Origin: Microbacterium sp. SORGH_AS_0862
GTDB taxonomy: Bacteria > Actinomycetota > Actinomycetes > Actinomycetales > Microbacteriaceae
DNA length: 64,000 nucleotides
Direction of reading: 5' to 3'
NCBI RefSeq assembly: GCF_030818795.1
Contig: NZ_JAUTAY010000001.1
Span: forward strand, 1,922,001 to 1,986,000
Shown here piece by piece: positions 43,465 to 51,784 of the stretch. Under the pieces are notes generated by a model that had not been told where the DNA came from, made no database searches, and saw only the letters and a program-made list of their open reading frames with translations. A program made the position numbers and the translations under genes. Position 1 is the stretch's first letter. Each line of letters starts with the position of its first letter.

Positions 43465-45800
43465 GCGCGCCGGCCCGTGGCGCTTCTCGTCTCGAGCGCG
43501 CGCGACGGTGCCTGCTCGACCGCGGCGGATGCGGTGGGCCGGGCTGCGCGACGGACCGGATCGCCGGCGGCGGGGTAGCCGTGGAACAGTGCATCCTGCC
43601 AGTCGAACCCGGGCTCACCGGGGGCGGCGCGGCCCGCGGTCTGGGTGGGAACGGGCACCCACATCCAGTTGGTCAGTCCCATCCACACATCGACGAGCGA
43701 GTTGCGGATGCCGATGTTCTCGACACAGGCCCACAGGGCGCAGACCGCGTTCAGCGTGCCGAAGAAGAACGTGCCCCAGTTCTGGGCGTTGAAGCTCCAC
43801 CACGCGGTGAAGATCGAGAACGCGACGATCGCCCAGGGCGCGACGACGTAGAGCAGCGTCGTCGCCGTGCGCTCGCGCACCTTCGGGGTGCGGGCGAACG
43901 GGATCTTACGGCCGGTCAGGCCCTGCTCGATCGACTTCAGCACGCCGGCGAGATTGACCGGCAGGAGGATGAGGTTGAAACCGTAGATGCGGAGGATGTC
44001 GAGGTAGCGGTAGCCGGAGTACTTCAAGTCGCTCGCCTGGCACAGGAAGTACGGGGCTGCCGCCACCAGGACGAGCGGGCTCAGCAGGTCGCTGTCGAAC
44101 GGGAACGTGAGCAGGAAGAGCAGGGCGAAGCTGGCCCACGCGAGCGAGGCCATGTAGTTCACCCGGATCATCCACTCGCCCAGGCGCACCGGGCGCGACG
44201 AGCGTCTGCGGGCGCGCACTTGACGCAGGAACTTCGGCAGAATGAGCAGTCCGCCGTTGGCCCAGCGCCGCCGCTGCACCACGAGGGAGCCGAAATCGGG
44301 CGGCGTGGCCGAGTAGCTGAGTCGCTCGGGGTAGTTCACGAGCGTCCAGTTGTGATCGGCGAGATCCACCGAGGACTCGGTGTCTTCGATCACGGTGCGG
44401 TCCTGCACGTAGCGGCGCACCTCGAAGCCGTCGACGTCATCGATCTGCATGATGTCGTCCATCGCCTCCATGCGGATGACCGCATTGGCGCCGACCCAGA
44501 AGGTCGCGTCGTAGCCCGACATGCCCTGGTGGAGGATGTGCTGGATGTCGGTCGTCGCGCCCGCCAGGCGCTCGATGCGCGTCGGGGCGCCGCGGAACGA
44601 GGAGTACGGCGTCTGCGTCACGGCGACGCGTTCGTTGCCGGGCTGCTCGAGGAAATAGACCAGGCGCAGGCAGTAGTCGCGGAGCAGGAGCGAGTCGGCG
44701 TCGAGGGTGAGCAGGTAGTCCGAGTTGGGGATGACGAGATCCGCTTCCTGCCCCGCGCCCGCGACCAGGCGCAGCACCGTCTTGCGGCCGGGACCCTCCA
44801 CGAAGCGGTAGCGACCGCCCATCAGGCCGATGTACGCGTTGAGGTTCATCGCCTTGTTCGCTTCGTTGGACAGCGAGGCGTAGCGCTTGCGCTCGAACGT
44901 TCCCACATCCACCGAGAAGATCCACACCAGGCGCCGGTGCAGCTCGTGCAGGCGCTGGTGCGAGATGTCGGTCCCCGATCCGGCCGCGGATTCGAGCGCC
45001 GACGCGGTGAGGTCCAGGTCGTCGGCCAGCCCGCGAAGGACCTGGTCGATGAAGAAGGTGTCGACATGGTCCTCGTGCGGTTCGGAGTCCGCCATGTCGT
45101 TCAACCAGGCGACCGCGTAGCGGTACTCGTCGCGCAGGGAGAGGATCTCCGCCTCGCCGACCCCGTCCGTTGCGGCACGCTGCTCGAAGTCGAACATCGC
45201 CTCGGTGAAGCGGTACGCGGGCTCCGCGAGGTCCTCGGCGATCCCCAGGGCGATCTGGCGGGTCGCCTCCAGGCGCGCGAGTGTGTGCGGATCCGTGGGG
45301 AACGGAGGGTCATCCAGAAGCAGCACGACGCGCAGTGACGGGTACTCCTGCAGCGCCGCCGACCACATCGTCTTGCGGATGACCGAGGGCTCCTCGGCGT
45401 AGGAGGGGATGAGCACGGTCATCCCCTCGCCGTGCTCGTCGTCGAAGTGCCGGTCGAGCTCCGCACGCGGCACCCGGTCGTGATCGCGGAACCGTCTGAG
45501 CGCTGCCTCGCGCTGAACGAGGAACATCAGCGCGGAGAAGCTCAGTGCTGTGATGACGAGTGCGTAGATGCAGGCCTCGATCGTGGGCCAGATGTGCTCG
45601 CCGTCGTAGGCGAAGATCTGGCGCAGTGCCGTGGTGAGCATGTAGGCGGCCCAGCCGGCGACCGTGATCGCGATGGCGACACGGGCCCAGACGATCTTCG
45701 CTGCCGAGGGACGCGGGTGGAGCGTGGGCAGCGGTTCGCGGCGTCGTTCGGATCCCCACTGCCGCCTTCGTGCGCTCGGAAGCGCAGGAGTCTTCGCCAT
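43461..45800 (-). CDS. Membrane glycosyltransferase family 2 (exopolysaccharide/cellulose synthase-like)
   Basis: The 779-aa protein has two N-terminal membrane helices, a large cytoplasmic GT2 domain and about five to six C-terminal helices. GT2 motifs are TVLIPSYAEEPSVI, LLLDDPP, YLLTLDADSLL (DxD-like metal site), WVGANAVIR and QRRRWANGG (the QxxRW acceptor motif). Such processive synthases build and export beta-linked polysaccharides. A region of about 200 residues inserted between the first and second Asp motifs is unusual. The downstream GH18-like gene overlaps by 4 bp. A hairpin and phased repeats precede its start. Confidence 0.87.
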   Translation of the reverse strand: MAKTPALPSARRRQWGSERRREPLPTLHPRPSAAKIVWARVAIAITVAGWAAYMLTTALRQIFAYDGEHIWPTIEACIYALVITALSFSALMFLVQREAALRRFRDHDRVPRAELDRHFDDEHGEGMTVLIPSYAEEPSVIRKTMWSAALQEYPSLRVVLLLDDPPFPTDPHTLARLEATRQIALGIAEDLAEPAYRFTEAMFDFEQRAATDGVGEAEILSLRDEYRYAVAWLNDMADSEPHEDHVDTFFIDQVLRGLADDLDLTASALESAAGSGTDISHQRLHELHRRLVWIFSVDVGTFERKRYASLSNEANKAMNLNAYIGLMGGRYRFVEGPGRKTVLRLVAGAGQEADLVIPNSDYLLTLDADSLLLRDYCLRLVYFLEQPGNERVAVTQTPYSSFRGAPTRIERLAGATTDIQHILHQGMSGYDATFWVGANAVIRMEAMDDIMQIDDVDGFEVRRYVQDRTVIEDTESSVDLADHNWTLVNYPERLSYSATPPDFGSLVVQRRRWANGGLLILPKFLRQVRARRRSSRPVRLGEWMIRVNYMASLAWASFALLFLLTFPFDSDLLSPLVLVAAAPYFLCQASDLKYSGYRYLDILRIYGFNLILLPVNLAGVLKSIEQGLTGRKIPFARTPKVRERTATTLLYVVAPWAIVAFSIFTAWWSFNAQNWGTFFFGTLNAVCALWACVENIGIRNSLVDVWMGLTNWMWVPVPTQTAGRAAPGEPGFDWQDALFHGYPAAGDPVRRAARPTASAAVEQAPSRALETRSATGRRA

Positions 45801-45821
45801 GTCGTCCCCTGCCGAAGGAGC

Positions 45822-45859
45822 GGTGAGCGCCCACGTCTTCGGGTGACGGGGCGCTCACC
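45822..45859. promoter_or_regulatory. Leader hairpin upstream of the GT2 gene
   Basis: GGTGAGCGCCC (45822-45832) pairs with GGGCGCTCACC (45849-45859), an 11-bp stem with a 16-base loop. In the leftward transcript it would lie about 20 bases before the GT2 start codon, close enough to affect ribosome access. Confidence 0.55.
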
Positions 45860-45950
45860 GAGGGCAGCGGAATGCTGCTGGAGCCACGGTACGAGAGCGG
45901 TTCCAGCTGCGGAGCACGTCGCGCGGAATTCGGGCGGAACGGCTCGAACC

Positions 45951-45997
45951 TTGCGGTGGGATTGCGGATCTTGCGCGTTTCTTGCGCATTCCTTGCG
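45951..45997. repeat. Five helically phased TTGCG repeats
   Basis: TTGCG occurs at 45951, 45962, 45971, 45982 and 45993, spaced 11, 9, 11 and 11 bp, about one DNA turn each. The array is enclosed by the inverted pair CTCGAACC (45943-45950) and GGTTCGAG (45997-46004). It lies upstream of the GT2/GH18 operon, with no gene in it. Regular phasing suggests a cooperative DNA-binding protein. Confidence 0.6.
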
Positions 45998-46013
45998 GTT
46001 CGAGTCGGGTCGC

Positions 46014-46472
46014 TCAGACGCGACCGAGCCGCAGGATGTCGATTCCGAGCCACCCCAGCGCGCGCAGGCGGCGGCGGTCGGCCCGGTCGCGCGTGGTCGC
46101 CAGCGATGGCGCGGTGCTCACCACGATCTGATGGACGACCTCGGCGCTCAACAGCCGTGCCAGGGTGCGCGGAGCAACCGAGTTCGCGCCGCCCACGATG
46201 AGACAGATCCGCGGTGCGTCGTCGACGAGCTGCGCGTCGATGCCGGAGAAGAACTCCTGCGCGCGGTGCAAGGTGGAACCGTGCGCCTTGCGGTCGATGA
46301 TCACGACGCCGAGATCGGCCCGCCGATCGCCGTCGCCGGGCAGCACGAGCTGGTCGGGGGCGATCACGCGGCGGATGCCGGTGATGAGGGCCTCGGCGTC
46401 GCCGTCGATGAGCACACGGGCGCTGCGCAGGTCCTGTTCGACCCGCCGACGCAGCCGAGCGCGAAGACTCAT
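46014..46472 (-). CDS. Hypothetical protein (152 aa)
   Basis: The 152-aa protein has a basic N-terminus, then an alpha/beta pattern (LGVVIIDRKAHGS, APRICLIVGGANSVAP, VVHQIVVSTAPS) that suggests a small Rossmann-like fold. I recognise no family. GAGGAG lies just before the ATG at 46472. It is 30 bp downstream of glycerate kinase on the same strand, so it may be cotranscribed with it. Confidence 0.65.
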   Translation of the reverse strand: MSLRARLRRRVEQDLRSARVLIDGDAEALITGIRRVIAPDQLVLPGDGDRRADLGVVIIDRKAHGSTLHRAQEFFSGIDAQLVDDAPRICLIVGGANSVAPRTLARLLSAEVVHQIVVSTAPSLATTRDRADRRRLRALGWLGIDILRLGRV

Positions 46473-46502
46473 CGTGCGCTCCTCGTCTCGCCGGTACCGT
46501 TC

Positions 46503-47639
46503 CTACACGCTATCGCGCGGCGTGTGTGCGTGCGCGAGTCGGGAGCCCGCTTCGCGAAGCCATCGTCGCGGATCCGACAGTGCCGCGGAGGTGCAGCCCG
46601 CCACCTCCGCCAGTGACAGGTCATCCGGTCCGGAAGCCACCCCGAACCGGCCCGCGACGACGCTCACGGGTACGCCTCTGGCCTCCGCGTACGCGCGGAC
46701 CACGCCGGGCGCCTTACCCAGCAGCGACTGGGAGTCGTAGGACCCCTCGCCCGTGATCACACGCTCCGCGCCCGCGAGGGCGGCGTCGAGTCCGATCGTC
46801 TCGGCGACCGCGTCCGCCCCCGACGCGAGCTGGGCGCCCCAGGCGAGGAGACCGAAACCACATCCGCCGGCAGCTCCCGCCCCCGCTGTGCCCGGGGCGG
46901 CGCCGATGACCCGAGCCCACCGCGTCAGCGCGGTCTCGATCCGGTCGACCTGATCGGGATCGGCTCCCTTCTGCGGACCGAACACCCGCGCGGCGCCGTC
47001 GGGGCCCAGGAGCGGGGCGCGGACGTCGGAGAGCACGAGGATCCCGTCGACCGGCGGCGGCAGGAGCCCGCCGGCGTCGAAGGATGCGGCCTGTGCGAGT
47101 CCGGCGGCTCCGGAGGGGACCTGGCGACCGTCCGCATCCCGGACGATCGCGCCCAGCGCGGTCAGCACTCCCGCGCCGCCGTCGCTGGACACGCTCCCGC
47201 CGATTCCGAGCAGCAGGCGGGTGGCCCCCGCCGCGAGAGCGGCGCGGATGGCTTCGCCGAATCCGAGCGTGTGCGTCGCCAGCGGGTCGACCGCCTCGTC
47301 CGCCTCCACGAGCTCCATACCGGAGGTGCACGCCAGCTCGACCACGGCGGTGCGGGGGTGATCGCCCGGCAGCATCAGCCAATGGGAGCCGATCCGTCGC
47401 CCCGTCGGACCGGTCACGGTGACGGGGACGCGTCGAGATCCCGGGATCGCGGCGGCGAACGCATCCAGGGTGCCTTCGCCGCCATCGGCCATGGGCCGCA
47501 GCAGCAGCTCGTCGTCGGGGCGGACGCTCCGCCATCCGTCGGCCAGCGCGCGTGCCGCGCTCGTCGCGTCGATCGATCCCTTGAAGCTGTCGGGAGCGAC
47601 GACGATCCGCGAGCGGGCGGGGGAGACGAGGGCGGACAC
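46503..47639 (-). CDS. Glycerate kinase
   Basis: The 378-aa protein matches the GlxK/GarK glycerate kinase family. RIVVAPDSFKGSIDA is at residues about 10-24, followed by PMADGGEGTLDAF, ELACTSGMELV, LGIGGSVSSDGGAGVL and ITGEGSYDSQSLLGK. It phosphorylates D-glycerate, usually at the 2-position in this family. The GTG at 47639 places the conserved start correctly. No strong ribosome-binding site is seen, and the longer frame would include unlikely residues. Confidence 0.88.
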   Translation of the reverse strand: MSALVSPARSRIVVAPDSFKGSIDATSAARALADGWRSVRPDDELLLRPMADGGEGTLDAFAAAIPGSRRVPVTVTGPTGRRIGSHWLMLPGDHPRTAVVELACTSGMELVEADEAVDPLATHTLGFGEAIRAALAAGATRLLLGIGGSVSSDGGAGVLTALGAIVRDADGRQVPSGAAGLAQAASFDAGGLLPPPVDGILVLSDVRAPLLGPDGAARVFGPQKGADPDQVDRIETALTRWARVIGAAPGTAGAGAAGGCGFGLLAWGAQLASGADAVAETIGLDAALAGAERVITGEGSYDSQSLLGKAPGVVRAYAEARGVPVSVVAGRFGVASGPDDLSLAEVAGCTSAALSDPRRWLREAGSRLAHAHTPRDSV

Positions 47640-47683
47640 CTGTCGATCGTCGCAGCCGGAGCCCGCGAGCGGTATCCCGCAGC

Positions 47684-47717
47684 GAAGTGCCCCGCGACCG
47701 AGGCCGCGGGGCACTTC
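47684..47717. terminator. Hairpin terminator between the CsbD and glycerate kinase genes
   Basis: GAAGTGCCCCGCG and its exact complement form a 13-bp stem with an 8-base loop. It lies downstream of the CsbD stop in the leftward direction and probably ends the stress operon before glycerate kinase. Confidence 0.75.
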
Positions 47718-47752
47718 TGTTCCGGACTACTTGTCTGTTCCGGACTACTTGA
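47717..47752. repeat. 18-bp tandem duplication over the CsbD stop codon
   Basis: CTGTTCCGGACTACTTGT (47717-47734) is repeated at 47735-47752 with one change. Each copy contains the TAG stop of the csbD frame, so the duplicate adds a second stop 18 bp downstream without changing the protein. It is a recent local duplication. Confidence 0.8.
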
Positions 47753-47915
47753 GGGCGTCCTTGACGTTCTCACCAGCCTGCTTGAGATCGGACTTGGCCT
47801 GCTCGGCCTTGCCCTCGGCCTCGAGCTTCTCGTTGCCCGTGACCTTGCCGGCAGCCTCCTTGGCCTTGCCGACGAGGTCCTCAGCAGCGTTCTTGATCTT
47901 GTCGTCGAGTCCCAT
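47745..47915 (-). CDS. CsbD-family stress protein
   Basis: The 56-aa protein MGLDDKIKNAAEDLVGKAKE... is a typical CsbD/YjbJ-like small, Lys/Glu-rich helical stress protein. AAAGGAG precedes the ATG. It is last in the leftward Asp23-type envelope-stress cluster and is followed by a strong hairpin. CsbD proteins are commonly induced by general stress sigma factors, in keeping with the nearby ECF sigma gene. Molecular function is unknown. Confidence 0.9.
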   Translation of the reverse strand: MGLDDKIKNAAEDLVGKAKEAAGKVTGNEKLEAEGKAEQAKSDLKQAGENVKDALK

Positions 47916-47962
47916 GAGGGTCTCCTTTCTCTTCTTTCGGATGACCCGCGCCCGGTGCGCGG

Positions 47963-48577
47963 TCACGTGAGGGTGCGCCGGTCCGAGGCGAGACGCGCTC
48001 GGAGTCCTGCGTGAAGTGAGATGTACGTCCGCGTGGGGCGGTCCAGGAGCGCATCGAGACGGGCGCCGACGGCGGCGACGTGGTCGGCGATCTCGCGCGG
48101 CGACGCCTGGGGGCGGGGAGTCACGGACACATGGAGCACGGGCGCGTTGCGAACGTCGTCGGCCACGACGCGCGTCGAGAGGATGTCCGCCCGTCGCGCC
48201 AGCGATGCGGTGACCGCGTCGGAGGCGAATCCCTCCCGGACGACGACACGGCCGGGCGCCGCATCCGTCTCGGTGCTGCGCAGCACGGTGCGTGAACGCC
48301 GGTGCGCCAGCAGCGCGACCGGGACGAGCAGGAGCACGATGAGGATCACCGCGCCGGCGACCGCGCCGAGCCCCGCCCATGACACGGGTCCCGCGCCGAC
48401 GAGGGTCGCGCTGTGCGCGTCATCCACGGCGTCAGCGGCCGCGGTCAGCGTTTGAGCCCACACGCGGTGGGCATCGCCGGAGAGGGATGCCCACACGACC
48501 GCCGCTCCTGCGGCGAGGGCGATGAGGCCGACGAGGAGGACGAGGAAGCGGTTGAGGCCGCGGCGGGTGGTGTTCAT
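47963..48577 (-). CDS. AmaP-like alkaline-shock membrane-anchor protein
   Basis: The 204-aa protein has two membrane helices: FLVLLVGLIALAAGAAVVW (about residues 11-29) and VAGAVILIVLLLVPVALLA (about 74-92). A C-terminal cytoplasmic domain follows (DAVTASLARRADILSTRVVA). This resembles AmaP, the membrane anchor of Asp23 in Staphylococcus, in layout and position. The ATG overlaps the DUF6286 stop by 4 bp. Confidence 0.7.
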   Translation of the reverse strand: MNTTRRGLNRFLVLLVGLIALAAGAAVVWASLSGDAHRVWAQTLTAAADAVDDAHSATLVGAGPVSWAGLGAVAGAVILIVLLLVPVALLAHRRSRTVLRSTETDAAPGRVVVREGFASDAVTASLARRADILSTRVVADDVRNAPVLHVSVTPRPQASPREIADHVAAVGARLDALLDRPTRTYISLHAGLRARLASDRRTLT

Positions 48578-49158
48578 CGCTCCTCCTTCTTCTCGAGACG
48601 GCGACGCACGCTCAGCGCGACCGACGGGTTCAGTCGATACGTGGCCAGTTCGGCTTGGGCTGCGGCGCGCACCCCGTCGAGGTCGATGCCGAGACCCGTC
48701 TCGGGCCGGACGGTGACGTCGACGCGGCGGTGGCCCACGCCGACGGTGAGCCGGCGCCGGTCGATGCCGAGGGCGTCGCTCAGATGCTGGGCCAGGGCGG
48801 CGGCGATCACGCCGTTGTCCACGACGACGATCGTGCCGTCGGCGGCGGCCATCGTGTGCTTCGCCAGTCGGCCGGGGGTGACCGCGATCACCACGAGGAC
48901 CGCACCCACCAACGCAACGGCGGCGCCGATCGCGGTCATGGCCGTGCCGGACGCCGCGGAGAGGCCGCGTAGCAGGTCGGCCGGGGCGGCGATGAGCGCC
49001 GGAGCGCCCGCCATGAGGAGTACGGCCTCTGCCCCGAGGTAGGCGACCAGTGCGATCATCAGGACCACGGCGACGACCATGGCCGTCGACCGGGGCGAGT
49101 GGGTCTCACGCCGTTGCACGCGGGCGAGCGCGCGGTCCGGTGAAGCGGTGGTGCTCAT
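48574..49158 (-). CDS. DUF6286-like membrane protein
   Basis: The 194-aa protein has two membrane helices (about residues 27-50 and 70-92). A soluble domain includes ADGTIVVVDNGVIAAALAQH and VTVRPETGLGIDLDGV. The pattern fits the actinobacterial DUF6286 family found in Asp23 clusters. Both ends overlap neighbours by 4 bp, placing it firmly in the operon. Confidence 0.75.
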   Translation of the reverse strand: MSTTASPDRALARVQRRETHSPRSTAMVVAVVLMIALVAYLGAEAVLLMAGAPALIAAPADLLRGLSAASGTAMTAIGAAVALVGAVLVVIAVTPGRLAKHTMAAADGTIVVVDNGVIAAALAQHLSDALGIDRRRLTVGVGHRRVDVTVRPETGLGIDLDGVRAAAQAELATYRLNPSVALSVRRRLEKKEER

Positions 49159-49544
49159 CTGACCCTCCTCCTCTTCTCGATGCGGGCGCCGGTGATCGTG
49201 AGGTCGATGCGGCGTACCTCGCGGCCGGTGAGGGCCGCGACGTCGGTGCGGATCTGTTCGCGGATGCGGTGTCCGCGGGCTGTGACGTTCTCCGGCTCGG
49301 CGGGCCGAGCCTCATCCGACAGGTCCGGGATGGGAAGTGGCGCCTCCACCCGGACCGCCAGCGCGCCGGCGGTCGCGCCGAGCCGGACGGTGACCTCGCG
49401 TCGCGGGAGGCCCACGGCCCGCGCGGCGACCTGTTCGCACACGGCGACCAAGGCGCGCTCTGCCACGAGCGTGCGGCCCGGCAGGACCGTCTCGGCGGCG
49501 GGTGCGATCCCGCCGCCGAGCGCGGACCAGGTCGCGGTGCTCAT
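49155..49544 (-). CDS. Asp23/Gls24-like protein (short)
   Basis: The 129-aa protein begins MSTATWSALGGGIAP, with AERALVAVCEQVAARAVGL, VTVRLGATAGALAVRVEAPL and a C-terminal REVRRIDLTITGARIE strand. This is the Asp23/Gls24 alpha-beta pattern, though the family's central glycine-rich loop is shortened. Ends overlap the DUF2273-like and DUF6286-like genes by 4 bp. It probably assembles at the membrane with its neighbours under envelope stress. Confidence 0.7.
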   Translation of the reverse strand: MSTATWSALGGGIAPAAETVLPGRTLVAERALVAVCEQVAARAVGLPRREVTVRLGATAGALAVRVEAPLPIPDLSDEARPAEPENVTARGHRIREQIRTDVAALTGREVRRIDLTITGARIEKRRRVR

Positions 49545-49729
49545 GATGTCCGGCGGCCGGTGAACACGTTGGCGAGCGCGCGGAGATCGAGCGAACCCGA
49601 CACGACGCGACCGACGAGCGCGCCGATGCCCATGAACAGGGCGACCAGGAGGAACCCCCAGAAGCCGAACAGCAGGGCGGACACGGCGAGCACCGCACCC
49701 ACGAGCGCTCCGCTCACCGTGGCGCTCAT
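49541..49729 (-). CDS. DUF2273-like small membrane protein
   Basis: The 62-aa protein is mostly two hydrophobic helices (VSGALVGAVLAVSALLFGFW, FLLVALFMGIGALVGRVVSG) with a short polar tail. Small DUF2273 proteins occur beside Asp23 genes and probably serve as membrane anchors. It overlaps the Asp23 genes on both sides by 4 bp. Confidence 0.75.
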   Translation of the reverse strand: MSATVSGALVGAVLAVSALLFGFWGFLLVALFMGIGALVGRVVSGSLDLRALANVFTGRRTS

Positions 49730-50197
49730 GCGACGCGCGCCTCGGCGTCGTCGTCGGTGTCGTCACCGGGAAGGTGCACGTCGTTGACCTCGATGTTGAC
49801 CTCGACGACCTCGAGGCCGACCAGGCGTGAGATCGCGCCGGCCACCGCGGTACGCACCCCCGCGGCGACTTCCTGGATGGGGGCGGGGTACTCCACGACG
49901 ATCGTCAGATCGGCCGCGGCCTGCGTCTCACCGACCTCGACCTTCACACCCTGCGTGAGGTCGGTCGCGTTGATGGCGTCGCGGATCATCCCGAGGGCGC
50001 GCGCTCCGCCGCCGCCGAGCGCGTAAACGCCGGGGAACCTCGCGTGCCGCGATACCGGCGACCTTCGCGACCACGCCATCGGCGATGACGGTCCGACCTG
50101 CGGCCGCGACCGTCGGTGCGGATCCGGTCGTGCCGACGGCGCCGCGGTCGACGCGAGCGGGGGCGACGGTGGGGGTGGTCTTCTGCTCAGTGGCCAT
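49726..50197 (-). pseudogene. Asp23/Gls24 envelope-stress protein gene with a one-base frameshift
   Basis: The ATG at 50197 opens MATEQKTTPTVAPARVDRG and continues to VAKVAGIAAREV. The frame is then lost at a run of four identical bases (50032-50035). The adjacent frame continues with PGVYALGGGGARALGM and VEVGETQAAADLTIVVEYP to the stop at 49726. Removing one base gives a standard Asp23 protein of 156 aa, including the conserved REVPGVYALGGG. It heads the operon, so a genuine null would be surprising; a sequence error is likely. Confidence 0.8.
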
Positions 50198-50340
50198 GAT
50201 GTGCTCCTTTATCTCGTTGCCAGGGCGTTGACAAGAGCGCAAGACGGTTCTCGCCGTCGGCGCTAACTTCGCCCTACTGACATGAGGCACCTACCCGCCG
50301 GATCGTCACAAAAAAGTTCCGGCGGATTTCGGAGGGGCCG

Positions 50341-50910
50341 ATGGCGGAGCCTGAAACGGGGGCGAGGGGACTCGCAGCGCTGTCCGACCGCATCCTGGTG
50401 GAGCGTGCGGTCGACGACGACGTGGCGGCCTTCGCGGAGATCGTGCGTCGGCACAGCCCGCTCATGCGCGCATACATCGCGCGCATGCTCCGCTCGCAAG
50501 CCGACGCCGACGACGTGGTGCAGGACGCCTTCGTCGTCGCGTGGCGGCAGCTGCCGACCCTCCGCGACGGTTCGTCGGTCAAGGCCTGGCTGCTGCGCAT
50601 CGCGTCCCGCGAGGCACTGCGGGTGCTGCGCCGCGCGGGGAAGGAGGAGCCGTTCGAGGATTGGGAGCCGGCCACACCCGAAAGCACCAGGCCCGAGCAC
50701 GTCGCCGAACGCAACGCTAGACTCGCCGCACTCTCGACGGCGTTGGAGAGGCTGCCGGAGGCGCAGCGACGGACCTGGCTGCTCCGGGAAGCCGCGGGGC
50801 TCGGCTACTCCGAGATCGCGGAGGAACTGGGCGTGCCGGTGAGCACGGTCCGCGGGAACCTCGCCCGTGCCAGAGCGAGCATCATGATCGGGATGGAGGG
50901 ATGGCGATGA
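50341..50910 (+). CDS. ECF-type RNA polymerase sigma factor
   Basis: The 189-aa protein has sigma region 2 (FAEIVRRHSPLMRAYIARML, ADDVVQDAFVVAWRQLP, residues about 31-75). Region 4 (LPEAQRRTWLLREAAGLGYS, EIAEELGVPVSTVRGNLAR) lies near 135-180. GGAGGGGCCG precedes the ATG at 50341. It is divergent from the Asp23 operon and overlaps a downstream Asp23-like gene with conserved cysteines, which may be its anti-sigma factor. It probably directs both transcription units in response to envelope stress. Confidence 0.92.
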   Translation: MAEPETGARGLAALSDRILVERAVDDDVAAFAEIVRRHSPLMRAYIARMLRSQADADDVVQDAFVVAWRQLPTLRDGSSVKAWLLRIASREALRVLRRAGKEEPFEDWEPATPESTRPEHVAERNARLAALSTALERLPEAQRRTWLLREAAGLGYSEIAEELGVPVSTVRGNLARARASIMIGMEGWR

Positions 50911-51503
50911 CCGCATCGAACGCCTCATCCGACGTCCTCGACTGCGGGCGCACGATCCAGGAATTGAGCCAGTACCTGGAGGCCGGACGTTCGCCGCGGG
51001 ACCCCGAGATCGAACAGTGCGCCGAGTGCTTGAACGCGCTGGAGTCCCTCTCCCGCGTCGGAGACCTCTCCCGCGACCTGTTCGCCGCCGATGCGGCCTC
51101 GCTCCCCGAGCCGTCGGCGGGATGGTTCGGCGGGATCCTCGACCAGGTCGCGGCCGAGCTGCGGTCGGGGCGCGACCTGCCGGTGCGCCACCCCGACCCG
51201 AGAGTGCGGATCACGATCGCCGAGGGCGCGGTGCGCACCCTCCTGCGCTCGGCCGCCGACGAGCTGGACGGGGTGTTCATCGGACGCACGCGCATCATCG
51301 GCGACGCCGAGGAGCTCGGCGCCCCGGTGACGATCGACATCACCGCATCCATCGCGTGGGACCTCGACGCGCGCGCCGTGGCGGACGACGTGCGCCGCCG
51401 GGTCGCTGAGGTCGTCGAGCGCCACACCGACCTCGAGGTCGCGGCGATCGACGTCACGATCGAGGACGTCCACGCCCCCCAGCCGCGAAAGGACGCGTCA
51501 TGA
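50907..51503 (+). CDS. Asp23-like protein with N-terminal cysteine-bearing, anti-sigma-like region
   Basis: The 198-aa protein starts at the ATG (50907) overlapping the sigma stop by ATGA. GGAGGG sits 6 bp upstream of it, whereas the ATG at 50901 is too close. Residues about 12-50 read DCGRTIQELSQYLEAGRSPR, then DPEIEQCAECLNALE. The layout resembles the zinc-binding anti-sigma domain, but a Cys-x-x-Cys pair and a lone upstream Cys replace the canonical His-x3-Cys-x2-Cys. The C-terminal half is Asp23-like (VTIDITASIAWDLDARAVAD, LEVAAIDVTIEDVHAP). This combination suggests a soluble anti-sigma factor built on an Asp23 scaffold; that is inference. Confidence 0.75.
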   Translation: MTASNASSDVLDCGRTIQELSQYLEAGRSPRDPEIEQCAECLNALESLSRVGDLSRDLFAADAASLPEPSAGWFGGILDQVAAELRSGRDLPVRHPDPRVRITIAEGAVRTLLRSAADELDGVFIGRTRIIGDAEELGAPVTIDITASIAWDLDARAVADDVRRRVAEVVERHTDLEVAAIDVTIEDVHAPQPRKDAS

Positions 51504-51784
51504 ACCTGCCCTCTGCGCCACGGGACGCGGTGACCGAACTCGTCCTCGGCTCCTCCGGAGTCGCGGCGGTCTTCCCGCCGCGCGTCGCGGATGCGGTGGC
51601 CGGCGCGCTCGGCTCCGTCGCCCCGCTCGTGGCGGGGCGCGCGGCCTCGGAGTCGGTCCAGGTGCGGATCGCCGCCGACGCATCGGCGGGTGCGGCCGAC
51701 ACGGGCCGCGAGGTCGCGGATCTGCTCCTCGCCCGCTTCCCGGATGCGGACCTCATCCGGGTGCAGGTCGACCGCATCCAGTGA
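51500..51784 (+). CDS. Hypothetical protein in the sigma operon (94 aa)
   Basis: The 94-aa protein has an alpha/beta pattern (VTELVLGSSGVAAVFPPRVA, SVQVRIAADASAGAA, DTGREVADLLLARF, IRVQVDRIQ). It resembles a reduced Asp23-like fold without a membrane segment. It overlaps neighbours by 4 bp at both ends, so it is translated with the sigma-Asp23 pair. No family name can be assigned. Confidence 0.7.
   Translation: MNLPSAPRDAVTELVLGSSGVAAVFPPRVADAVAGALGSVAPLVAGRAASESVQVRIAADASAGAADTGREVADLLLARFPDADLIRVQVDRIQ

Noticed and set aside
50032..50035. Programmed frameshifting in the Asp23 gene
   Set aside because: The site lacks a slippery heptamer and stimulatory hairpin, and the same 3n+1 defect occurs in four unrelated genes, so an assembly error is simpler.
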